This document shows positions 1 to 5,287 of a stretch of 7,135 nucleotides of DNA, piece by piece (the first letter of the stretch is position 1; each line of letters opens with the position of its first letter). The notes beneath the pieces are model-generated. The model was not told where the DNA came from. It saw only the letters and a list, made by a program, of their open reading frames with translations, and did no database searches. Both the position numbers and the translations under genes were made by a program. Source of the stretch: Thermoplasmata archaeon (GTDB lineage: Archaea > Thermoplasmatota > Thermoplasmata > UBA10834 > DTMW01); assembly GCA_029858465.1 (NCBI GenBank), contig JAOUEZ010000066.1:1-7135 (forward strand). Reading direction: 5' to 3'.

Positions 1-1165
1 GGGATGCGGGATAGGTGTCACCAACGCCGGACATTGCCCGCGCGAGGTCGTCAAGGCGGTAAAAGATCAGGTCGCAAAATTCAACCATCTTTGCTTCATG
101 GTAACCCCTTACGAGGGATACGTGAGGCTGGCGGAAAAGATGGCAAAGATCGCTCCGAAGCCCTACCTGACGAAATCTGCATTCTTCAATTCAGGTGCGG
201 AGGCTGTGGAGAACGCGGTCAAATATGCACGACACTTTAACAAAAAGACTGCTGTGTTTTCCTTCCAGCACGGCTTCCATGGCAGGACTTCAATGACAAT
301 GGCGCTCACTGCAAAGGAGATGCCGTACAAGGCTGGTTTCGGACCGCTCCCCGAGACTTACAAGCTCGAATTCGCCTATTGCTACAGATGCCCATTGAAC
401 CTGAAATATCCGAGTTGCGCGATCGCATGCGCGGATAAGATCGACGAAGTCTTCTCGTCACCGCAGTTCAACGGTAAAGTCTCATCATTGGTCGGAGAAC
501 CGATCGCGGGCGAAGGGGGATTCATAGTACCACCACCGGAATTCTACCCGAAAGTGTCGCAGATCTGCAAGAAGCACAATGTGATATTGATCGCCGATGA
601 GATACAGACAGGGGCCGGGAGAACGGGTAAGATGTGGTGCATGCAGCATTGGCCAACTACAGAATTCGATCTGTTGACAAGCGCAAAAGGCATCGGCGGA
701 GGCATGGTAATATCCGGAGTCACCGGCAGGGCCGAGATAATGGACGAGCCCCAGATCGGGGGAATCGGAGGAACCTTCGGGGGACATCCTGCGTCATGCG
801 CGGCCGCGTTAGCCCAGCTTGAAGTAAACGAGAAGGCCATCCCAAAGGTGGAAAAGATCAACAAGTACATGACAAGGCGCCTGAAGGAGATGGCGAAAAA
901 GTACAATGTCATCGGAGATGTCCGCGGAATGGGCGCAATGATGGCGATTGAGTTGGTCAAGGACAGGAACACCAAGGAGCCTTCGACAGATGAGATCAAG
1001 AAGGTTAGGGACTACGCATTGAAACACGGGATGGTCCTGCTCAGTTGCGGCACATTCGGCAATATCATAAGGATGCACCCAGCCCTGACGATGCCCAGGT
1101 CATTGCTTGTGCAGGCCATGGATATACTTGATGGCGGGCTTGCATACGCGACTGGCAAACAATGA
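1..1165 (+). CDS. class III (4-aminobutyrate-type) aminotransferase, 5'-truncated by window edge
   Basis: A PLP-dependent class III aminotransferase, probably cytosolic, moving an omega- or alpha-amino group to 2-oxoglutarate or a similar acceptor. The reading frame is open from base 2, so the gene starts outside the window. About 387 residues are visible against a usual 430-450, so roughly 50 N-terminal residues are missing. Numbering from the internal Met at 98, it shows the cofactor-phosphate motif NSGAEAVENA (31-40), GFHGRT (59-64), the cofactor-ring motif ADEIQTGAGRTG (166-177) and the Schiff-base lysine K197 in SAKGIGGG (codon 686-688), then GGTFGGHPASCAAA. A four-cysteine segment (C95, C98, C107, C111) lies between the phosphate motif and the DEIQ motif. 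The family includes GabT, ornithine aminotransferase and archaeal amino-acid racemases, so substrate cannot be fixed from sequence alone. The class call is very secure; GABA specificity is an inference. Confidence 0.93.
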   Translation, partial: GCGIGVTNAGHCPREVVKAVKDQVAKFNHLCFMVTPYEGYVRLAEKMAKIAPKPYLTKSAFFNSGAEAVENAVKYARHFNKKTAVFSFQHGFHGRTSMTMALTAKEMPYKAGFGPLPETYKLEFAYCYRCPLNLKYPSCAIACADKIDEVFSSPQFNGKVSSLVGEPIAGEGGFIVPPPEFYPKVSQICKKHNVILIADEIQTGAGRTGKMWCMQHWPTTEFDLLTSAKGIGGGMVISGVTGRAEIMDEPQIGGIGGTFGGHPASCAAALAQLEVNEKAIPKVEKINKYMTRRLKEMAKKYNVIGDVRGMGAMMAIELVKDRNTKEPSTDEIKKVRDYALKHGMVLLSCGTFGNIIRMHPALTMPRSLLVQAMDILDGGLAYATGKQ

Positions 1166-1177
1166 TTCCTAAACGAT

Positions 1178-1226
1178 TCGCAGGACACAGTCCTGCGATT
1201 TCAATCAATTTTATATTTTCTTTATT
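1178..1226 (+). terminator. hairpin plus T-rich tract after the aminotransferase
   Basis: Twelve bases after the aminotransferase stop there is a perfect 9-bp inverted repeat (1178-1186 with 1190-1198, TCGCAGGAC and GTCCTGCGA) around a 3-base loop, followed by a T-rich stretch to about 1226. Archaeal termination depends mainly on T-rich runs, so the tract is the likely terminator and the hairpin may instead protect the 3' end of the transcript. The same A+T tract contains the likely promoter of the next gene. Confidence 0.6.
1209..1216 (+). promoter_or_regulatory. TATA box for the HD-domain gene
   Basis: TTTTATAT sits in an A+T-rich stretch. An archaeal start about 25 bases downstream would lie near 1238, giving a leader of about 36 bases before the GTG at 1275. 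No other TATA-like element fits as well. The position is inferred from spacing. Confidence 0.5.
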
Positions 1227-1250
1227 GAACTGCAACCGACAATGAATTGT

Positions 1251-1271
1251 ATGCGAAAATTCATGGACTGA
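1251..1271 (+). other. six-codon in-frame micro-ORF in the leader of the HD gene
   Basis: ATG at 1251 opens a frame encoding MRKFMD and closes at TGA 1269-1271. It is in the same frame as the downstream HD gene, and only one codon (TTC) separates its stop from the GTG start at 1275. It falls inside the predicted leader. It could be a translated uORF that couples by re-initiation, or simply chance; six codons are too few for coding statistics. Confidence 0.3.
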
Positions 1272-1274
1272 TTC

Positions 1275-2588
1275 GTGAAAGACCAGAAGATCATACACGA
1301 TGCGGTTCACGGATCGATATCTGTAAAAGGAGTATTTCTCGATCTTATCGAATCCCCTGAATTTCAAAGACTGCACGACATCAAGCAGCTCGGATTGGCA
1401 CATCTCGTTTTTCCCGGGGCTCATCATACAAGATTGGAGCATTCTCTGGGCACATATCATATCTCGAGCTTGATGTGCCACGCTCTCGATTTGGAAGAGC
1501 AAGAATCTCAAACGATCATGTCCGCCGCACTTCTGCACGACGTCGGACATGCCCCCTTCTCTCATTCGCTCGAATGGTTTCTCAAGGACAGATACGGATT
1601 CACTCATGACGAGCTCACGAAGAAGATAATCCTCGGGAAGGAATCTATGCTGTCAAATGATGATAGGGAAAACATCGGCGCGCCCGACACAATATCCGCG
1701 ATCTTGGAAAGGCACGGCATCGACCCGAAGAATGTCGCGCGCCTGGTGACCAGGACAGAATCAGGCACCGATCCCTCGCAGACAAGGCTCGGACAGCAAA
1801 AGAAGGGGCATTTCAACCTTGACAAATACCCCGCCCAGATAATACACGGGCCGGTCGATTGTGATCAAATGGATTATCTTATCAGGGATTCGTATTACAC
1901 AGGCGTAGGTCATGGCGTCATCGACCGTGACAGGATTCTGAACACACTCGATGTTCACAATGGCGATCTTGTCGTTGAATCCAGAGGCATATCAGCCGCC
2001 GAGGGAATGCTTGTCGCTCGCGCGTTGATGTTCACTACAGTGTATTTCCACAAGACGGTGCGGATTGCCGAACTCATGTTGACGAAGGCTGCTGAGAACC
2101 TGAAGAAAGAGGAGATGGACGTTGCGAGAAAACAGAATGACTCAGGATTTCTTGCCATGCTCGAGTCACGCGGAGATATGTCTCGGAAGATATCTGCTTC
2201 GCTTCGATATCGCCGTCTTTACAAGGCCGCGCTTATCTGGAAACTTGCGGAACTGGACGACCGCACGATAGAATTCCTCGAGCAGTTCTGCGATTACAAA
2301 GAGAAAATCTCTATTGAGGAAAGGATATGCAAGCGCGCGGACGTCCCGAAGGGAAGCGTCATATTGGATGTTCCCGGCGAGGAGATCCTAACAACCGAGC
2401 CAAGGATGAGCAGCGTAAATATCGGCATATTAGAGAACAACAAGGTCAAGCCACTTTCAAGGGTGAGCCCGCTAGCCTCCGCATTGCAGCTCAGAAAGAT
2501 TCAGGATTGGGGTCTCATGGTCGCATGCCCGTCTCAGATGCGACTGATGGTTAAAAGAGCGGCTGAGAGAATTCTTTCGGTCCGATGA
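1275..2588 (+). CDS. HD-domain phosphohydrolase, SAMHD1/YwfO-like (COG1078 type)
   Basis: A 437-residue metal-dependent HD-superfamily phosphohydrolase, probably a soluble nucleotide triphosphohydrolase; studied relatives (SAMHD1, the Enterococcus EF1143 protein) act on dNTPs. The metal ligands are all present: H56 in HTRLEHSLG (R53 also matches SAMHD1 R164), H88-D89 in LLHDVGHAPFSH (H92 and H97 match the SAMHD1 catalytic histidines) and D197 in DCDQMDYLIRD, with Y201 and D205 matching SAMHD1 Y315 and D319. H111 fits the further conserved histidine. A C-terminal domain of about 150 residues follows. GTG 1275 is chosen as start: an in-frame TGA lies at 1269, and the conserved N-terminal DAVHG motif begins at residue 9. 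No clear Shine-Dalgarno is seen. The stop abuts that of rtcB. The family call is secure; the substrate is unknown, and Q198 replaces SAMHD1 K312. Confidence 0.93.
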   Translation: MKDQKIIHDAVHGSISVKGVFLDLIESPEFQRLHDIKQLGLAHLVFPGAHHTRLEHSLGTYHISSLMCHALDLEEQESQTIMSAALLHDVGHAPFSHSLEWFLKDRYGFTHDELTKKIILGKESMLSNDDRENIGAPDTISAILERHGIDPKNVARLVTRTESGTDPSQTRLGQQKKGHFNLDKYPAQIIHGPVDCDQMDYLIRDSYYTGVGHGVIDRDRILNTLDVHNGDLVVESRGISAAEGMLVARALMFTTVYFHKTVRIAELMLTKAAENLKKEEMDVARKQNDSGFLAMLESRGDMSRKISASLRYRRLYKAALIWKLAELDDRTIEFLEQFCDYKEKISIEERICKRADVPKGSVILDVPGEEILTTEPRMSSVNIGILENNKVKPLSRVSPLASALQLRKIQDWGLMVACPSQMRLMVKRAAERILSVR

Positions 2589-4043
2589 TCAGCCCTTCAT
2601 TACGCCGATCGGCACAAGCCTTGCGACGACCCTCGAGATCCCCGCGCCGTCCGCTATTCTGACGACATCATCGACATTCTTGTACGCGCCGGGAGCCTCC
2701 TCGATTATTCCTTCCTTGCTTGCAGCTCTCACGTAGATGCCCTTGTCTCTGAGCTGCTGAATTACGCGGTTCTTTTCGAATCTCCGGGTCGCAGCCATTC
2801 TCGATAGCAATCTCCCAGCGCCGTGGCAGGTCGATCCAAAAGTCTCCTGCATGGCTCTCTCGGTTCCTATCAGAACATAGCTGGCGCTACCCATATCTCC
2901 CGGAATAAGGACCGGCTGGCCTATGGATGAGTATGCGTCCGGTATTCCTGGGGCGTTCGCCGCGAAGGCCCTTGTCGCCCCTTTTCTGTGCACATATAAT
3001 TTCCTGGGGCCAGAATCGGTAGAATGCGTCTCTATCTTGCAGATGTTGTGTGCGACATCATAGATCATTTTCATCCCGATGTCCTGCGCCCGTACTCCGA
3101 GCGTCCGCTCGAACGACTCCCTTGTCCAATGTAGAATCAGCTGTCTGTTTGCCCAGGCATAGTTGGCAGCACAGACCATCGCGGAGAAGTAATCCTGTCC
3201 TTCTCGGCTGTCAACAGGAGCGCACGCGAGCTGGCGATCCTCGACCTGTATGTCATAATCCTTGATTGATTTCTCCATCACCCTCAGATAATCGGTCGCG
3301 ATCTGATGGCCGCACCCTCTTGAGCCTGTGTGTATGGAGACCATGATCTGGTCTTCCGATAGAATCCCGAAGGTCTTTGCAGCCTTCTCGTCGAATATCT
3401 TGTCGACTTTCTGTATCTCAAGGAAATGATTTCCCCCGCCGAGGGTGCCGAGCTGAGAAGACCCTCTATGTTTCGCCTTCTGCGAGACGTTATCAGGATT
3501 CGCTCCGGCCATTGAGCCGTTCTCCTCGGAGCAGGTCAGGTCATCGGTCCAGCCGTATCCCTTTTCCACCGCCCATTTTGCACCTTTTAAGAGCACCTCG
3601 TCCATTTCTGCGCTGGTCAATCTGAGTTTTCCGGATTCTCCGACACCCGATGGCACATTCCTGAAGACCGTATCTATCAGCGGGCTGATCTTGTCCTTCA
3701 GTTCCTCGAATCTCAGGTCTGTCCTTACCAAGCGCACTCCGCAGTTGATGTCGAATCCGATGCCTCCGGGAGATATCACGCCCTCTTTTGCGTCGAAAGC
3801 CGCCACTCCGCCGATCGGAAAGCCGTAGCCCCAATGTATGTCCGGCATCGCGAGCGATTTCCCGACTATGCCTTTCATGCAGGCGACATTGGCAACCTGC
3901 TCGGCCGCATTGTCCTTCCTGATGTTCTCAATCATCTTTTCATCTGTGAAAATGATGGCGGACGTCCTCATGCAGCTCTTGTAGCTCTGAGGTATTTCGT
4001 ATCTGAACTCGTCAATCTTGTTTAGAGGACCGTTCCAACCCAT
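2589..4043 (-). CDS. rtcB: RNA-splicing ligase RtcB
   Basis: GTP- and Mn-dependent RNA ligase that joins 2',3'-cyclic phosphate (or 3'-phosphate) ends to 5'-OH ends, sealing tRNA halves after intron removal and repairing broken RNA in the cytosol. The product is 484 residues, normal for an intein-free archaeal RtcB (P. horikoshii about 481). Active-site residues align with P. horikoshii at an offset of 3-4: D98 and C101 in GFDINCGVR, N205-H206 in LGGGNHFLE, H238 in IHTGSRGCGH, H332 in DVAHN and the guanylated nucleophile H407 in STCHGAGR. ATG 4043 is preferred because family members begin MGWNGPL; a TTG 39 bases upstream extends the frame, but it sits only 17 bases from the TATA-like arm. The gene is divergent from the zinc-ribbon gene and convergent with the HD gene. 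The partner protein archease is not encoded in the window. Confidence 0.97.
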   Translation of the reverse strand: MGWNGPLNKIDEFRYEIPQSYKSCMRTSAIIFTDEKMIENIRKDNAAEQVANVACMKGIVGKSLAMPDIHWGYGFPIGGVAAFDAKEGVISPGGIGFDINCGVRLVRTDLRFEELKDKISPLIDTVFRNVPSGVGESGKLRLTSAEMDEVLLKGAKWAVEKGYGWTDDLTCSEENGSMAGANPDNVSQKAKHRGSSQLGTLGGGNHFLEIQKVDKIFDEKAAKTFGILSEDQIMVSIHTGSRGCGHQIATDYLRVMEKSIKDYDIQVEDRQLACAPVDSREGQDYFSAMVCAANYAWANRQLILHWTRESFERTLGVRAQDIGMKMIYDVAHNICKIETHSTDSGPRKLYVHRKGATRAFAANAPGIPDAYSSIGQPVLIPGDMGSASYVLIGTERAMQETFGSTCHGAGRLLSRMAATRRFEKNRVIQQLRDKGIYVRAASKEGIIEEAPGAYKNVDDVVRIADGAGISRVVARLVPIGVMKG

Positions 4044-4090
4044 CGTTTTACCAGCAGATTCTATGTGATTATGATATTTCAATCTTGTTT

Positions 4091-4099
4091 GCTATTAAA
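4091..4099 (-). promoter_or_regulatory. TATA-like element for rtcB
   Basis: Read on the minus strand this is TTTAATAGC. A start 25-29 bases downstream would fall near 4070-4073, giving a leader of about 27-30 bases before ATG 4043. The leader has no good Shine-Dalgarno match. The same nine bases form the promoter on the other side. Confidence 0.5.
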
Positions 4100-4121
4100 A
4101 GGAGATACTGATATCGAATTA

Positions 4122-4130
4122 TTTAATAGC
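4122..4130 (+). promoter_or_regulatory. TATA-like element for the zinc-ribbon gene
   Basis: TTTAATAGC within TTATTTAATAGC, beginning 29 bases before ATG 4151. At archaeal TATA-to-start spacing the transcript would begin at or within a few bases of the ATG, so the mRNA is predicted to be leaderless. No Shine-Dalgarno precedes the ATG, which agrees. Confidence 0.55.
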
Positions 4131-4150
4131 CTAAACGCAATCAAGTTCCG

Positions 4151-4822
4151 ATGAGCGGCAATAATGAGAAGGTCACTTTTCTCAGTTGCTTCAAATGCGG
4201 GCGGATTGTCCGTTCGGATCTGAATGAATGCCCGAGATGTGGCATGAAATTCGGTCCGGGCACTCTCTTTGAGTGTCCTTTCTGCGCTGGCCTTGTCTGG
4301 AGGAGCGCCGAAGTATGTTCCACATGCAAGACAGATCTCATCAAATTCGCTAGCGAGATAGGTGATAATCTCGAGAGCTTCTCGATGGATGGATTCGTCG
4401 ACGAGATAATCGAGACCGAGCTCGACCAGATTAAGAAGGGCGTTATAAGAGTCGCATGCCCGTCCTGCGGCCTCATGATTACTGGTAGCGAAAAGCGCTG
4501 CCCAAGGTGCGACATGGTTCTGGAAGGCGCCAAGGTCGATTGTCCAGTCTGCGGGGAGAAAGTACTTCTCACGGACGAGAAATGCAAGAACTGCGGAACG
4601 GTATTCTACGAGATCGCGGAGGTCGAGGGTACTGAAAGAGTAAAGGATGTGAAGCAGGCAATCAAAGCTCAGATGGCGGAAGGCCCGGATGAGGAGCTTC
4701 TGAAGATACGGGCCATCCTCGCATCCGCCAGAGAGGAACAAGAGGTAGTCGAGGAATCCAAAAAAGAAGCGCCGACGAAGAAACCTAAGAAGAAAAAGGG
4801 GAAAAAGAAATCAAAGAAATGA
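4151..4822 (+). CDS. four-zinc-ribbon protein with lysine-rich tail, function unknown
   Basis: A 223-residue soluble protein that I do not recognise by name. It has 16 cysteines in eight CxxC pairs: C13/16, C27/30, C42/45, C56/59, then C103/106, C117/120, C131/134, C145/148. In each block CxxC knuckles are 10-11 residues apart, giving two double zinc ribbons that align with one another (for example CPRCxM at 27-32 and 117-122), so the protein arose by duplication. An acidic, probably helical linker (about 60-101) joins them. After a predicted charged helix (150-200) the last 20 residues contain 13 lysines. Such a tail suggests binding to nucleic acid or ribosomes, which is inference. The ATG at 4151 is the first in frame and fits leaderless transcription. 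The gene shares a mirror-image promoter with rtcB. There are no membrane segments and no catalytic motif. Confidence 0.9.
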   Translation: MSGNNEKVTFLSCFKCGRIVRSDLNECPRCGMKFGPGTLFECPFCAGLVWRSAEVCSTCKTDLIKFASEIGDNLESFSMDGFVDEIIETELDQIKKGVIRVACPSCGLMITGSEKRCPRCDMVLEGAKVDCPVCGEKVLLTDEKCKNCGTVFYEIAEVEGTERVKDVKQAIKAQMAEGPDEELLKIRAILASAREEQEVVEESKKEAPTKKPKKKKGKKKSKK

Positions 4823-4837
4823 TACGCCCCCTATCTC

Positions 4838-4849
4838 TTTTAATTAAAA
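4838..4849. terminator. palindromic bidirectional T-tract terminator
   Basis: TTTTAATTAAAA is a perfect palindrome lying between the convergent zinc-ribbon gene (stop 4820-4822) and tRNA-His (3' end 4872). It presents a four-T run to both strands, which suits archaeal T-dependent termination in each direction. This is inferred from position and composition. Confidence 0.45.
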
Positions 4850-4871
4850 TCGAATTGTTCTAATAGAGCAG

Positions 4872-4943
4872 GGCCGGGACCGGGATTCGAACCCGGGTCA
4901 AGGGATCCACAGTCCCCAAGGATACCACTACCCCATCCCGGCC
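4872..4943 (-). tRNA. tRNA-His (GUG), G-1 encoded
   Basis: The minus strand folds into a full cloverleaf. The acceptor stem GCCGGGA pairs with TCCCGGC, extended by G-1 (base 4943) opposite C73 (base 4872), the hallmark identity pair for histidyl-tRNA synthetase. The D arm contains GTAGTGGTA. The anticodon stem GGGGA/TCCCT encloses loop CTGTGGA with anticodon GTG (4908-4910 on the plus strand). The T arm is CCGGG-TTCGAAT-CCCGG. There is no intron, and CCA is not encoded (the base after C73 is C, followed by TG). It reads histidine codons CAC and CAU. Confidence 0.97.
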
Positions 4944-4976
4944 ATTAGCTCCTGGTGCGGCTAGCATATCGTCTCC

Positions 4977-4985
4977 ATTAATAAA
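4977..4985 (-). promoter_or_regulatory. TATA box for tRNA-His
   Basis: On the minus strand this reads TTTATTAAT. A start about 25 bases downstream would be near 4955, giving a 5' leader of roughly 12 bases for RNase P to remove. It is the only strong A+T element in the 154-base gap between tRNA-His and the zinc-finger minigene. Confidence 0.5.
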
Positions 4986-5083
4986 CCTTGTCGAATTCCC
5001 CGACACCTGTCAACAGGGTATTTTCAGCAATCTCTAGACATTCTCCTTTTCTAAGGTATTCGCATAAGATTGCAATGCAGATT

Positions 5084-5090
5084 GAGGGGG
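5084..5090 (+). promoter_or_regulatory. strong Shine-Dalgarno site of the zinc-finger minigene
   Basis: GAGGGGG ends 7 bases before ATG 5098 and matches the core that pairs with the 3' end of 16S rRNA. It fixes the start of the small gene and is the main evidence that the 45-codon frame is translated. The promoter is less clear; TATTTT near 5020 is a weak candidate. Confidence 0.6.
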
Positions 5091-5097
5091 AATTTAC

Positions 5098-5235
5098 ATG
5101 TCAAAGAAAAATACTCAGGGCGACGATATGAGATTTTCAGGCTCGAACAGATGCCCTGAGTGCGATTGTATAATGGCACACAGATCGGGATGCCTTGAAT
5201 GCCCGATCTGCGGCTATGCTCACTGCACCAGCTGA
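5098..5235 (+). CDS. 45-residue zinc-finger protein, resembles the C-terminal tail of class II ribonucleotide reductase
   Basis: A complete short frame with ATG, a good Shine-Dalgarno and TGA stop. A polar N-terminus of 18 residues is followed by a compact cysteine domain: C19PEC22, C24, G31-C32, C35PIC38G and C43, seven cysteines in 25 residues. Two CPxC knuckles fit one zinc ribbon, as in the CPxCG micro-proteins common in archaea. The order CPxC, GC, CPxCGY, then C four residues later with a free C-terminus also resembles the cysteine tail of adenosylcobalamin-dependent ribonucleotide reductases (NrdJ), whose final cysteine pair passes electrons to the active site. This resemblance is pattern recall, not a search. 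The gene lies upstream of argF in the same direction with 52 bases between, but argF has its own promoter. No function is assigned. Confidence 0.72.
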   Translation: MSKKNTQGDDMRFSGSNRCPECDCIMAHRSGCLECPICGYAHCTS

Positions 5236-5242
5236 AAGAAGT

Positions 5243-5250
5243 CTTTAAAT
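5243..5250 (+). promoter_or_regulatory. TATA box for argF
   Basis: CTTTAAAT preceded by a purine-rich run (GAAAGAAG) that could serve as the TFB recognition element. A start about 25 bases on would be near 5272, leaving a leader of about 16 bases that holds the Shine-Dalgarno GGTGA at 5277-5281, six bases before ATG 5288. The box begins seven bases after the stop of the minigene, so argF is probably transcribed on its own. Confidence 0.6.
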
Positions 5251-5287
5251 TGGGGTATTCCTCTTTTAGCTCCCACGGTGAGTTCAA

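Larger units (their letters stand above)
4091..4130. repeat. perfect 9-bp inverted repeat forming a mirror-image divergent promoter
   Basis: GCTATTAAA at 4091-4099 and TTTAATAGC at 4122-4130 are exact reverse complements separated by 22 bases. Each arm lies at the TATA position for one of the two diverging genes. The arrangement could allow shared control, with TBP/TFB or a dimeric regulator seeing the same site in both directions. A hairpin role is less likely because the repeat appears to lie upstream of both transcripts. Confidence 0.6.

Noticed and set aside
544..1607. Minus-strand open frames of 151 and 180 codons opposite the aminotransferase and HD genes
   Set aside because: They are shadows of strongly conserved plus-strand genes, have no family motifs, and one crosses the intergenic hairpin and promoter.
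2589..4043. Possible intein in RtcB, as in some archaeal homologues
   Set aside because: Length is 484 residues and all active-site motifs are at spacing matching intein-free P. horikoshii numbering; no intein block is present.
4044..4082. TTG start for rtcB that adds 13 residues
   Set aside because: Family proteins begin at the MGWNGPL sequence, and the TTG lies only 17 bases from the TATA-like arm, too close for a normal transcript start. ATG 4043 is preferred.
4079..4741. Long open frame of 220 codons on the minus strand opposite the zinc-ribbon gene
   Set aside because: The plus strand holds the clear CxxC-repeat protein in the same place. The antisense product has no recognisable motif, runs through the rtcB promoter region and ends near the alternative TTG of rtcB.
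2589..4943. Idea of a dedicated RNA-repair or defence island (HD phosphohydrolase, rtcB, zinc-ribbon protein, tRNA)
   Set aside because: Genes face different ways with separate promoters, lack toxin, nuclease or sensor partners, and each is a common housekeeping family; proximity alone does not make a system.
5006..5017. Short inverted repeat CCTGT-CA-ACAGG upstream of the minigene
   Set aside because: Five-base arms with a two-base loop are expected by chance, and no gene ends or regulator context supports a role.
5051..5287. 78-codon minus-strand frame opposite the zinc-finger minigene
   Set aside because: No ribosome site or known motif; the plus strand has a strong Shine-Dalgarno and a coherent cysteine domain.
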